Source: Nemania diffusa (Eukaryota; Ascomycota; Sordariomycetes; Xylariales; Xylariaceae). From it: a DNA stretch of 64,000 nt. The translations under genes were made by a program, and so were the position numbers. Of the stretch, positions 9,594-20,591 are shown piece after piece; the first letter of the stretch is position 1, and each line of letters opens with the position of its first letter. The notes below the pieces were generated by a model. That model did no database searches. It saw only the letters and a program-made list of their open reading frames with translations, and had not been told where the DNA came from. The stretch spans positions 248,001 through 312,000 of the forward strand of contig JBBPUQ010000009.1 in assembly GCA_038501195.1 (NCBI GenBank), written 5' to 3'.

Positions 9594-12500
9594 TCATCGT
9601 GGCGGGCACCCGAAGGGTGGTAGCCATGATGGTCGAGCTTGGTATTTATTTAAACGACAGGTGTCACAGTTCATAGCCGCTGCCTCCCAGTTCTTCCGCC
9701 AGTTCAGGAAAATATCTGTTGAGTCAATTTCCAGAGCAACTATCCGTGTTCCACTTGGTTGATGAATCGTCAAAGTTTTGTCATCGTTGACTTGCATCCA
9801 AAAATGCTCCTCGAAACTGCGATAAAGAAAGCATCCATAAAGCGATTCTATATCTTCGAGACTCGGGCTCAAAGTGCTTGCGCTCGCAGATTTTTGTGGC
9901 CGTAAAGGTAGCCCGAGGCCTTCGAGAATCTTTCCCAAAAGAGTCGGCCCTTTTGCTATGTATCTAGAAACTCTACATCCGTCATAGTCCATAGGTTTGA
10001 GTCGTGAAATGAAGACGTTGGCGACGTCTCTAGATATCTCGGACTGGTTTTCTAGGATACGAATGACCAGCTCTCGGGCATCCCAATCCAGATCAAACAA
10101 CAAACTCGCCAGAGCCTGGGTGGCGTCTTTCGGCAAGTCAGACCTCTTTTTTAGTGCATCCACAGCGGCCGATACGACGCCCCCCATTCTGTCTTGAATC
10201 AATGATACGAGATCTGTGATAACTTCATCTGGTAAGTTCCGTTGCTTCTCGAGGGCTCTAGCGGCATATATGCGGGAAGACGTGTCCCAGCTTCGAAGCA
10301 TTGTTTGAAGAAATTGAATTTCATCACTCAAGAGATTCCAACGGCTGCTCAAGGCCGTAACAGCAACCATTCGTACTATTTCCTCCGGGTGCTTTGAAAG
10401 TTCTCTTAGGCGCGAAATAGCTGATTCAGACAATTCAGTCGAAGGTTTGCGTAAAGCGTCAGCAATATGATACTGTAAGTCATCTTGTAGTGGTTCAATC
10501 AATTCCAAAAGTTTCGCAGTAGCTTCAGCTGATATCCGAGATTGTTTCTTTAGGATAATGCTCATTCCCCAACCCAACGGGCGTTTTCCCATCACTTTAA
10601 TCAGCCTTTTGGTGTTTTCATTTGACAGGCTCGATTGTTGATATAAAACATCATAAGCCACATCTTGGAAATAGCGGTTTTCATCTTTGAGTAGGTATAT
10701 CATATCCGCAAGAGTCGTTTCTGTCAAGTTCAGTTTGTCATTCAATGCCACGGAAGCATGATACCGTTCCATTACATTTGAACTCTCGCAAAGCTTCTGT
10801 AGACCACTTCTCAGCTCTAGTGGTAATCCCAATTGACAAGCAAGGACCTCGGCGGCCGAATAACTATTCTTATTCTGGGTAGCTTGGACTAGCTGTACGA
10901 GTGATTTGATAGCTTCGATTGGCAGCTTCTTTTGCTGCTTCAAGATATTTTTAGCAGTGACTACGTCTGGGTGAATTTTGTATAGGGGGTGTTGTGAAGA
11001 AATTTTGAATAGTTCCACGATATCTTTGACGGCTTCTTGCGAAATTTTGGGTTCCATTCCTAAAATTTGTAGAGCATGATGTCGAGTCGAAGGGTCCGTC
11101 GACTTCAAGAGTCGCTCGAGGATTTTAACACTCTCAGATGGGAAGCCCACTGTACTTTCCAAGGCAGCTTTGACATCACCATGGAGTGTATCATTGGGGA
11201 AGTAAGGTGTGAAAAGATCTTCGCTGCTAATTGGTCTTTCAAGCAATGTTACCAAATTCGTGATGTTTTCTTTTAGATCTGATCGACACCCTAGAGCGTC
11301 AGCCGCTCTTCGGCGGGCGTGCCGATCGTTTCCATGCATCGCTTCCATTAAGACTTCGATAGCTTCCGCAGGCAATTTGTTTTGATTTCCTATGGCCTCA
11401 GAAACAGGGTCTCGAACTCGACGATTATCCCAAGAGAGGCGCCTTGAGTGTTCTGGCCATCCTTCCCAATCCGGCTTTTTTAATACGAGTAAGAGATTGT
11501 TAATCATATCTTCTGATAATTCGCAGGTTCTAAAAGCGTGAATGGCATGATGCTGTATTTCTGAGTCGGCGGTTCTGGATAGCCTTTCGAGATATTCAAC
11601 TGCATGCTTCGATAAGCGTCTGCTGGGATGATCAATCGATTTTAAGATACGGATCTTCTGAGATTGGGATCCCATTTCCAATGCATCAAATAGAGACTGA
11701 TCTGGGAACTCGGTTTCAGTAGATAGCATTACATTCGTTGACTTTTCAAAGTGCGATGCAAAAAGCAACCATTGTGACAATCTATCTTCATATTCTCGTC
11801 GGGCGCTGGAACAATCTCTCATATTCGCTTCACTTAGGCAATGCATGACCAGCCGTTGATGTACTGTGCCCACAAGATCGATGGGCTTTGTCCCGATTGC
11901 TCTAAAGAAGCTAGCGACGTGTTTACTGCTAAGAAGGCCTGCAGCAAAGCGCCATACTATATCGTAACGAGCAGCGTACTTGTAACTTTGAAGAAGATCG
12001 AGAGCAGGTTGGGAGTTGGCATCCCCCACAGTATTAAAACGAGGCATTCCGGAGTACATGCGTACGAAATACTTGGCGGCAAAGTATTCTTGATAGGTCA
12101 GATGTATAAAATGATATGTTCTCCTGTGGAGGCTTCGGGAGGTGTCTGAACAACGTAGAAAAGAAAGATTCGGAACTGTCTTGTCAATTGAGAGCTCTGA
12201 GTCGACTAACGCATCGTCCAGGCGCTGCTTGTCGAATTCAACAATTTCATGCTCCATTCCACTGAAAGCTAAGCGCTCTAGGAACATGGATTCTTCCTTG
12301 GCATGGAGCTCAAGCTCTCGCCATGTAGCCGACTCAAGATGGCCTGGAGCGACGAGTTCGTGGCCCCGTTTCTTCCCCAATCGTATAATGTCTTTTTTCC
12401 ATAGCCCTTCTTCGATTGCCCGATACACTTCCGTCATAGTATCAACAGCCCTCAATGACTTCTCTCCGCCCCAGAGGAAACATAAAGCATCTAGTTGGAT

Positions 12501-14462
12501 TGGAATCCGCATCAAGCTTTGCATGAGAGGATGGTCTCGAAGAAATGATTCAATTTTATCAGCTTCTCCTTCATCCAGACTTGCCCGAAGATACCTAGTT
12601 ACTTGATCTGGGTGAAACCCAATGGTTTCAAGCTCAAGGTCTATACCGTCAGGCAGACGCGGATATGGTCGCGATGTGATAATGACATTGGGCTGCCTCA
12701 AGAGTTTCGTTCGAAGGAAATTGCTCATTGAATCATGGCCACTAAGATCTTGGGACACCTCGTCTAGACCGTCAAGGAGGAACAAAGTCCTACTCTCAGC
12801 TAAATCATCAGATAATTCTTGAGCGAGATCTTCCCTGGATTGTTCAGAGAAAAACTCGTGATAACAGAGCAGTTTAAAATTGTACCCCGCAACTTGGCGA
12901 TCCGGGAGTTTCAGGTTACGTAGTGGTATCCAAAGGATGCGGTCAAACAGCTTGCTCCATTCAGGCCAGTTACGTTCACGGAACTCGAACACAATTTTCT
13001 TGCAAAGAGTCGTTTTCCCTATTCCAGCACGACCGTGAATCAAGATTCGTCTGGGATGAATTATCGTACCGTTGGCCTGCTGACGAGGGCTGAAGAGTGT
13101 TGCTAAGTTGACTTCACTATCCTTCCCTGGCCTATTGATCTTGAGTCGGGCTTCTTGAGAGAACTGGTTGTATTGAGGTCGCCCTTCCCGTTCTGTACCC
13201 CTATCTTGATTGGCACCTTTAGGCCCTTCCACAATGGCCAGGTTGATATAGCAATCTTTCATTGGGAGGTAAGATCCAGATAGTCGCTCAATTCGGAGCT
13301 TTTCGTCATCATAGATCCGAGTCTCAAGCCATTCATCAGCTTGTTGGAGAGGCGATTTCGCATTCCGAATATTTTCCAGGAAATGGCATATTTTGCTGGC
13401 AACTATTCTATAGTCGTCACAGCGCTCGTTCTCAAACTTATTCATCAACTTGTGATTGCGGTTGAGTGGTAAGGGATCAGGAACAAAGTCCAAGGTCGCA
13501 GAAGACTCATTGACCAACTATCAACTGTTAGTCGTGGCATTAAAAAGGCTTCTGCTGGAGTTCTTTACCGCCTTCTGTGTAGACAGCAATCTAGGCCATG
13601 TTTTCCATGGGAGAATAGTCGTTTTAGCTTCGTAGAAGGTGAACACATGGCAGGGGAAAGCTTTATCTTGGCAGAGGAGTGTGAATTTCTTAACAAGGTC
13701 GTTTAAGTAAGTAGACGGGCTTTTCACATTGTCGAGGAGCCGGTTCACACGTTGTCCTTGGGTATTCGCTAATGCCTTCAAACATGGTTCTGCCCATGGA
13801 GCAATGTCCGCAAAAGAGGTTCCCCTAAATGGTGTGGCTAGAAAAATAATTCCGCGTGTAGCCTCTCGGAGATGACGGTAATCACTTTTAGTATTGTCGG
13901 CTTCTACTAGAGCCTGCATCAAGATTATGCCCCCTAAGCATGAAGCAATGAATAAAAGAGGCCGGCTAGTCTGTGCTGTATCATTTCCATGGGAGAGATG
14001 CCGCCGAAGGCCATCTAAAAAAACTCGAGCATGAACCTGGTTTGTTGCTTGAACTATATCAGATGTCTCCAGTAGATCAGCCGGCCAGTTACAGGTAAAA
14101 ATTCGGGCTGGGCCGACCTCTCGTGGCAGCATGTTGCTCTCTTTGAGCCAGTTGACCCACAGGTCCTGATTCTTAGGGTCATGTTGATCTTTCCACAACC
14201 ATGTCTCAGGAGATGTTGTGTCTAGGCCATGGATAGCAATGATATCAATGTTGGTGTTTGACTCCGTTTTTTCAGTATTGGTCTGGACTAGATTGATGCC
14301 CCTTTCCCTCCTTTGTAGACTTGGTTGTATAGAGCGTGTTCCATCTCGACTCGCAGACCTGAAGGGGTATAGTCGATATACCCATGCCGCCCCAATCAAA
14401 ATACAACAAAATGTTAAGAATGTGGTTCGGTTCAGTTGGCCGCTCTCCCAAGAAGCATCCAT
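9594..14462 (-). CDS. NLR-type STAND protein: alpha/beta hydrolase, NACHT, HEAT-like repeats
   Basis: Two exons, 14462-13569 and 13517-9594, are joined by a 51-bp intron (13518-13568; donor GTAAAG, branch CTAAC, acceptor TAG). Splicing joins STQKA to LVNESSATLDF in phase and gives about 1605 residues. A membrane-spanning segment lies near residues 14-33. An alpha/beta-hydrolase (SesB/PGAP1-like) head at about 72-270 starts at IIAIHGLD. Its nucleophile elbow reads FIASCLGG, so Cys sits where Ser is usual. The NACHT NTPase begins near residue 455 with Walker A GRAGIGKTT and has Walker B LFLLDGLDEV. From about residue 850 to 1510 a long array of helical HEAT-like repeats of roughly 40-50 residues follows. 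Such fungal NLRs are known or suspected to act in non-self recognition and regulated cell death, with the repeats sensing and the head acting as effector. The frame is fully open, so the gene looks functional. The ligand is unknown. Confidence 0.9.
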
Positions 14463-15496
14463 TGCACATTAATAGAAAGCACGGGTTTTTGGGAGATTTG
14501 TGATCTATGAATTGAAATTTTACGATCGGAGAAAGAAGGCTATCCCATCAATCATTTAAGACTAGGAAGAGCTGACGTGCCATGGAAATCGGCGCCTAAT
14601 CAGCGCCTAATCAGCCGACAGGTACCCGTCGCTGTAAAATTCGACAGGTCCCCATCGTTTTTCCTAAATAGGTAAAGCCCTTCCGTTATCAGAACATCTA
14701 TTTATTATTATTTTTTTCTTTCTTTTTTCTAATTTCCTATCGATGTATGCGCTGCCGTTATCCGTTATCTCAGACATCATGCAGTCACCTAATCCCTTAG
14801 CTTCGGTCTACGACGCCAAGAACCCATCGCGGCAAGACTAGCGGAGCTACTATTATTAAATATAAGCTCTGAACTAGGCTCCACAGACGAATCGCTCGCC
14901 AACTTTGACGACTAGTGCAGACAAGCTACTTCCGAAAGAGCGACGGGGCCGGCGCGCCGCAGCCAAAACGGAGCAGCCGGCGGCTAACGACCGGGGGCCC
15001 GCCCGCGTGTCGCCGCAAGACCGGGAGTTTAGTCAACAGACACGCCCGCGCCAACAGTGGTCATTTCGCATCGACATGACAGGAGGAAGATAGTAGAAAT
15101 TCGTCGAGGATCTAGCACTTAATAAACGGGATGCCATCATTAACCCCAGCATCATCCCAGACATTCAGCAAACATATTCCCACGCTCTCCTTCGACATTA
15201 ACATTCCCTCTCGGCACATGCGCCTAGGGCCACCACCCGGAATCATCATCTGCTCATGCCCCCCAAAATTACTCCTCCGATCCAATGCAAGGTGTCCCAA
15301 CCCCCCCCCCACCCAAGAATGCTCAACGCGCCAAGCTTTATCCCAAACCCCTTTCGTAGCCGTCGTTCTCAGCTCTTCAAAACGAGCGGTTCGCACATCA
15401 TCGTCGTCGTCATCGCGGTAGAAATTATTTAATGCCTCTTCCTCTTCTCTGCATCTTTCGGCGCTTGGCGGTTGTCGCGAATCGTCGTATAACCCT
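14463..15496. other. NLR upstream region and gene-poor spacer
   Basis: Holds the promoter side of the NLR gene, a T-rich tract near 14700-14730 and a local GC-rich patch at about 14940-15070. Small ORFs on both strands at 15112-15421 oppose each other and have no recognisable character. Confidence 0.4.
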
Positions 15497-15682
15497 TTAT
15501 TGCCATCTTGTTACTACCACGGCATTTGGCGCCATCGGCACAACTGGAACATACGGGGTCACCGGCACTATGGGATAGGCGGGCTGAATGAAGACCGGGG
15601 GCGGGGGTGGCGGGGCGACGACCACGACCGGCGAGGGGCGCACGATGGCGGTGTGGACAAAGGAGTGGCAGTAGAAGCTCAT
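15497..15682 (-). CDS. Possible small Pro/Val-rich protein
   Basis: A 61-codon ORF of striking composition: an N-terminal MSFYCHSF segment, then VVVVAPPPPPP and repeated proline-valine-tyrosine units (YPIVPVTPYVPVVPMAP). It could be a small cell-wall or membrane-surface protein, but there is no clear signal peptide and the composition may simply reflect a low-complexity tract. I do not recognise a family. No introns are needed. Treat it as a candidate only. Confidence 0.25.
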   Translation of the reverse strand: MSFYCHSFVHTAIVRPSPVVVVAPPPPPPVFIQPAYPIVPVTPYVPVVPMAPNAVVVTRWQ

Positions 15683-18603
15683 CGTGGGCAGATTTCGTGG
15701 TTTGTGTTATGTTGGGTTAAGTTTATAGCGGCAGCAGGTATTGCTGGTGATTTAATTCGCGTAAGGGTCTAGATCAGAGGCGAAGCCAAGACGTGAGCAA
15801 TGGATATATCGTTACTGGTAGATTTATACAGTTGAAGATGTAGATGTGCAACCTAGGAAGAACCTGAAGAGAAAAGAGGGAGAAAATGGCCAAGAGCAGG
15901 CGAGGAGGCATATATATAGTGTATTAATCGTTCATCCTGGCTTATATTACCAACAATAGCCTACGACTATACCACTGGTTGTTTGCCATTTTACACCGCC
16001 TCAGCGTTTATTGTTTGTTCATACTGTCTGTGGCTTGCTTAATCACTTACATAGGAGCCAGCACAGCTACACTATTCCCATTATTGTATTTCGCCGAGCC
16101 GATATCATTGGACCGCTATTCAAATAGACCAGCGGTATGAATTCAGTTCGGAGGTAGCCTATGATCCACCCCCATATTGTGTGACGGTTCCCCAGAGACC
16201 TTAACCGTTGGGCTATGTTGTGTCACGCTGTATTTCTCGAGTGGTAGCGGTGAGATCGTAAACGTGGCGCGGTGATTGGGTCGTGGAACAAACAATTGAC
16301 ATAGATTAGTCGTCACCTCCACAGCCGCGAGGTAGGCAACCTCGTGAGACTGCGTGGAATACCGGAACCATCTTAATAGGCAATCTTTCACTGCAGAATG
16401 CGACGAATACAATATGTTGTTATACAGAATCTCAGCGCGTGTCGGGTGCATATACAGTCGCACAGTTTGATAAACAGATTGTGCGAGAGCAGCTTGCCAG
16501 CAAAAGGTATCCAATAGAGCTTTAGAAAAAGAGACACCTTCCTAATACGGATTATCGGTAATTCAGCGTACAGTGGCGCAGTGTAGTTAATCCAGATTCA
16601 TGCAGGAAGAAAACATCGCACCGCATAGTACACAACAGAGTGCGTCAGCAGTTTCCATCCAAAGAAAATACATCGTATTAACTAGCAGTCAATTTTAGTA
16701 CCGCTAAACGTATAAGCCTCAGTGCTGCGTGAGCCTCTATCCCAATATCCGAAAGTTGTAATCCTTAGTTGAGGAAGAATGACGCTATGATGAGAGACCC
16801 CTAGGACTTAGAAGATACTTACAGACGAGGTGAATCTCTTGGAAACCTCTGGATTGCTTCTAGCTGGTAGCTAGACAAACAAAAACCGTTGATGCCTGAT
16901 AAATGTCCCGAGTGGCGGTGGTCATTTTGGTCGGTATCACAGTGTCTGGAGGCTTACTCAACACAAATGAGAGTTGGAACGAGTCCACAGCCAACGTAGA
17001 CTGGATCCCGCGGACACAATACCTGCTATAGGCGATCCGGAAATATTTCGCGAAGGCAGACAATCGATCTGCGTCAATAAGGTGTTCAAGTAAGTAGTGC
17101 GCTTCTAGTCGACCACAAGATCCGAATGTCGGGTAGTGCCTTATACACCGTTAATTTTTCACAGGACTGACGGCGCTGTTTTCCATATTACCGAAACGCG
17201 CCCAAAATAGCACTAAGGCTATCTTATTCACCTAGTTGACTCGCCGCTGTTCATGGCCATGCTCGACGTAAAGCTGAACTGAGGAGTTTACGGCTTGTTA
17301 GGCGATCTAATATTATGCTGCAAATCCGGATAGAGCCGGCCCGGACAAAAGTTAGGTTTTCAGTTATGAAGAGGGCCCCGATCCGTGATAAAATTAGGTG
17401 CACGCAGTCAAGCATTAGCTTCCTATCGTAAAATGGCGCTTTTGTTGCACTCTTGCTAGTAACAATATACATCTGCAATATTGCCTATACTATTGTCGTT
17501 GACTTGCTTAGTGGGAGGGTTTGGTCATGTTACCCATCGTACTTCTCCAACGTGAGTAACAAGCATATCCCTTGCGTGTAGTTTAATGTGTCTCTAACGC
17601 TAGTTGGTATTGCTTCAGGGATTATACTTTTCTAGGATGCGTCCTTTGAGTATATCTATAGATAGCAGTATGTGTTATTTTAGCTTCGAATTGCTTCGAA
17701 GTGATTCTTAGTCATCTAAAGGTTCAGATTAGCTAAGACCGAGAGCCGATCAAATAGATTTATTGACCACCGTAGAGTCAGAGGATTCGCGTGTATTAAT
17801 TGGTGTAACAACGGCACTGTAAACCGGATTTCAGAAGCCCCAAAAACCTACTTAACGATGAAATAAAGACTAGCAGCATCGTCGGAGGACCTGAAGTCAT
17901 TCACCGGGTATGATCTTGATGACGCCCGTCGGGGGGTCATATTCATCTGAGCGAGATATCCATTTTTCCAAGCCACTGCGATACACCGAGTCAAATACTC
18001 GCATAGTAAGGTGTGAGGTTGCCGAACAGAGTTCACAAGCGTATGGCGAGCGCAACCGTCCATTCACATGCCCCAGATAAAGAAGAAAGGAAACACCCCA
18101 TGTATGTGTATATCGAGCACCGGGGGGAAGTTGACGGCACGGCCCGCGGTAAGGTTCTTCTCTCTCGCGAGAGGCAATGGTGCAGTGTGAAAGTTAATTA
18201 ACCAACTCAGAGAGTTGATTGGGCATATCGGAGAATGCTCTGCTAGTAGGGATGGACGGGGAGAGTATCAAAGCATCAGCACCACCCTATCTACGTATTA
18301 GGGGTCTGTAAGATATAAGTTTCGGGCGGGTGCACCCTATCTTGTCCCTGGTGACTGGACAGGCTTTCTCTCTCATGTTCTATTGGTGATTAGCTACCGC
18401 TATAGCCTTTTCCTGCTCTTTACTCCTTACTTATTACTCATTACCCTACGCTTGGTAGTGTTGACAGAAGTTTGTATGCTCCTCAAGAAGGCAGCAAAGA
18501 CGTTAATTGCACCCAAAAAGAAGCGTGTGATTCGAAACAAACCCACAAGTTAACTCTATCGGACGATTTAGCTTCCACGGGGTATCGCGTCCTCCTCGAA
18601 GCA
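15683..18603. other. Gene-poor stretch of about 2.9 kb
   Basis: I find no confident gene. Minus-strand ORFs at 16143-16514, 16860-17063, 17251-17478 and 17848-18063 have protein-like composition but do not match anything I recognise, and I could not join them with convincing splice sites. They may be remnants of one decayed gene. The last 400 bp probably hold the promoter of the PTH11-like gene. Confidence 0.4.
16143..16514 (-). CDS. Orphan ORF, uncertain
   Basis: A 123-codon ORF with ordinary amino-acid usage (segments such as DCLLRWFRYSTQSHEVAYLA and TFTISPLPLEKY). No domain is recognised. It could be an exon or the remnant of a gene extending to higher coordinates, because another minus-strand ORF with normal composition (16860-17063) lies about 350 bp upstream. 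It is listed because it is the longest ORF in the gene-poor stretch. Confidence 0.25.
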   Translation of the reverse strand: MDTFCWQAALAQSVYQTVRLYMHPTRAEILYNNILYSSHSAVKDCLLRWFRYSTQSHEVAYLAAVEVTTNLCQLFVPRPNHRATFTISPLPLEKYSVTQHSPTVKVSGEPSHNMGVDHRLPPN

Positions 18604-20256
18604 ATGACGATAGGCCTCGACACTAGAGCCGGCACCATCGCCTTCTGGTGCTGCAACGTGTTTATGTCATGTCTGATATTCGCCCGTCTCGCCCTGGGAA
18701 AATGGATCACGGGGGGGCTAGGTCGAGGCGACTGGGGGCTTGTGGTAGCGTTCGTCTTCAATGGGCTGCGCAGTAAGTAGACAGATTCCTGGACTATCAT
18801 CGCTGTCGCGGCCGCTTTCCATGAAACTGACTCGGAATGTCGCAGTGGCCAGTGACTACTACACGAAACATGGCACTCCGCTCGGCGTGTCTACGCTTCT
18901 GGCATCAAGTATGAGAAAGCGGTGTTTATACAACGCTAGGTTTCGAGTTGTATGGAGAGAGGCTAACGGTGTCTGAATCGCGACAGTGCCAGAAGACGAA
19001 GCCGTGACGCCTGACCTGACTACGCAAGAGCAGAATAATCTTATCCTAGCGGGCAAGCTCATGATCGTGGCCCGCTTATTTATTGTCGTTGTGTATGTTC
19101 CCCATCCCCTATAAACATTCCATAGGATGAGGATTGCGAGTTTTACATTGGCTATGGAGTAGGGGGATCAGGACGTGGCTAACAAGCACGGCAGACTATG
19201 GAGTTTGAAAATGGTAGTCCTCGATCTGCTGAGCCCGCTGCTGCGAGAGGTTCGATGCCACTGCCGGGTACTCTGGTGGACGTTCTCCGTGGTGGCTTTC
19301 GCATTCCTTGCAGCTGTCTTGTCCATCTTTCTAGAGTGCCGTGAGTTGAAGCATAACTGGACGTTATTCCCGGATCCACGAAAATGGCGAGTTTCGTCGA
19401 TGACAATGCGAGGCTATGAAGGCTAATATATTGATAGCGCGGGTGATGCTGCCTGGCTAATTACTTATGGTATGACCTTGCTGTTGTTAAAAGTCGCTGT
19501 TAACGTAAGTAATTACACGGCTTACATGCTGACTAGAGTACAGAAATAGGCAATATAGTTACGGATACCATAATGTTCTTATTATTCGTGCTGTTGGTAG
19601 TTAGAGCACGAATCCCGAAGAGGGGGAAAGCCCGGCTTTCCATCTTTGCCCTCAGGGCTATTCTGATTGGGATTGAGATTTTCCGGTTAGTTGACGGGCT
19701 GCCATATGCAGGTGTCCTCCTGCACCGGATAGTATGGGGATCGGTTGAAGTAGCCGTTGCTACTTCAGTTGCTACAATACCAGGCATCTATATTCTGCTG
19801 CAACTACGATTTTTAGAAAGGCAGGAGAAACCAACACCCATAGAAATAGGCGCGGAAGATATAACACGAAGCGCCGAAGATATGATAAGTAAGCTGGTGC
19901 CCCAGGGATCATCAGCGTTGCTGATTACTACGGTATCAGCAGGAGTAGGAAATCCGGAGAGCCAGCCAGAATCGACACAACTACCTCCACAATCGCTCCA
20001 AAGCCCAGGCCCATGTTCAGAGGCTAGCCACCAACCGGCCCCGCCATTTGGGTGGATCGAATTAGAGGAGGAAGCGCATACTAGTGCGAGAGTTAGAGTT
20101 GCAATCTCGCCTCAGCCCGACGACACAGGATCTGGAAGTGGAATCTTGGTCGCGACGGAAATTAACCAACAGGTCCATCGGATAAAGGGACCGGAACAGC
20201 GACCACGTCTCGTTACGATACCGCCGCGAGCTCGAGAAGATCGTAGCGAAGAATAG
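18604..20256 (+). CDS. PTH11-like fungal rhodopsin-domain integral membrane protein
   Basis: Six exons: 18604-18772, 18846-18908, 18987-19092, 19195-19395, 19438-19469 and 19550-20256. They sum to 426 codons in phase (425 residues). Introns have CTRAY branch points; the fourth (42 bp, donor GTCGAT) is the weakest and an alternative donor exists 5 nt upstream but breaks the frame. The product has the seven-helix layout of the fungal rhodopsin family used by PTH11-type receptors. Signature stretches are LIFARLALGKW in helix 1, SDYYTKHGTPLG after it, NNLILAGKLMIVARLFIVVV, the ECRELKHNWTLFPDP loop, AWLITYGNIVTDTIM and IVWGSVEVAVATSVATIPGI in the last helix. A Pro/Gln/Glu-rich cytosolic tail of about 130 residues follows. 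Relatives sense surface or nutrient cues in plant-associated fungi. The start at 18604 is the first in-frame ATG. Ligand unknown. Confidence 0.8.
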
Positions 20257-20591
20257 CTAGGGGACGATAATAACCACAAGGAAACTCGAAGTTCTTGTAG
20301 ACTTGATGAAATGGGTTAGGTATTGCATATTATGCGTGTCTATTGTGGGTGGTACCTTGTATGTTGTTTTAGAGTTGGGCCATCTGACAGGATTTGCTGC
20401 AGCGTGATCGATCGATAGCAGATTCGGGACGTGCAAGAAACCTCTCCATCGCTCAGTATTATGCTGGAAACCTAATAATAATTGTTTAAAGATAAGGTCG
20501 AGGTGGGGCAACGCCATTCTACTTCGTTGGCATTTGTTCCTGTTCCTAGCAGCTGCGTGTTTAAGACGCCCCATGCCTTGGTTGTTAATCT
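20257..20591. other. Convergent 3' spacer
   Basis: About 335 bp between the stop codons of the PTH11-like gene (plus) and CDC40 (minus), expected to hold both 3' UTRs. A 105-codon minus-strand ORF here has no protein-family character. Confidence 0.5.

Noticed and set aside
9223..9627. 134-codon minus-strand ORF across the relic-NLR junction
   Set aside because: It overlaps the 3' end of the NLR gene in another frame and the reductase relic on the other strand. It has a low-complexity, basic composition.
13521..13568. The hydrolase ORF 13521-14462 as a separate gene next to the NACHT gene
   Set aside because: A clean 51-bp intron with a CTAAC branch joins the two ORFs in phase, and the join restores the family sequence.
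20257..20574. 105-codon minus-strand ORF downstream of the PTH11-like gene
   Set aside because: It lies in the expected 3' UTRs of two convergent genes and shows no protein family.
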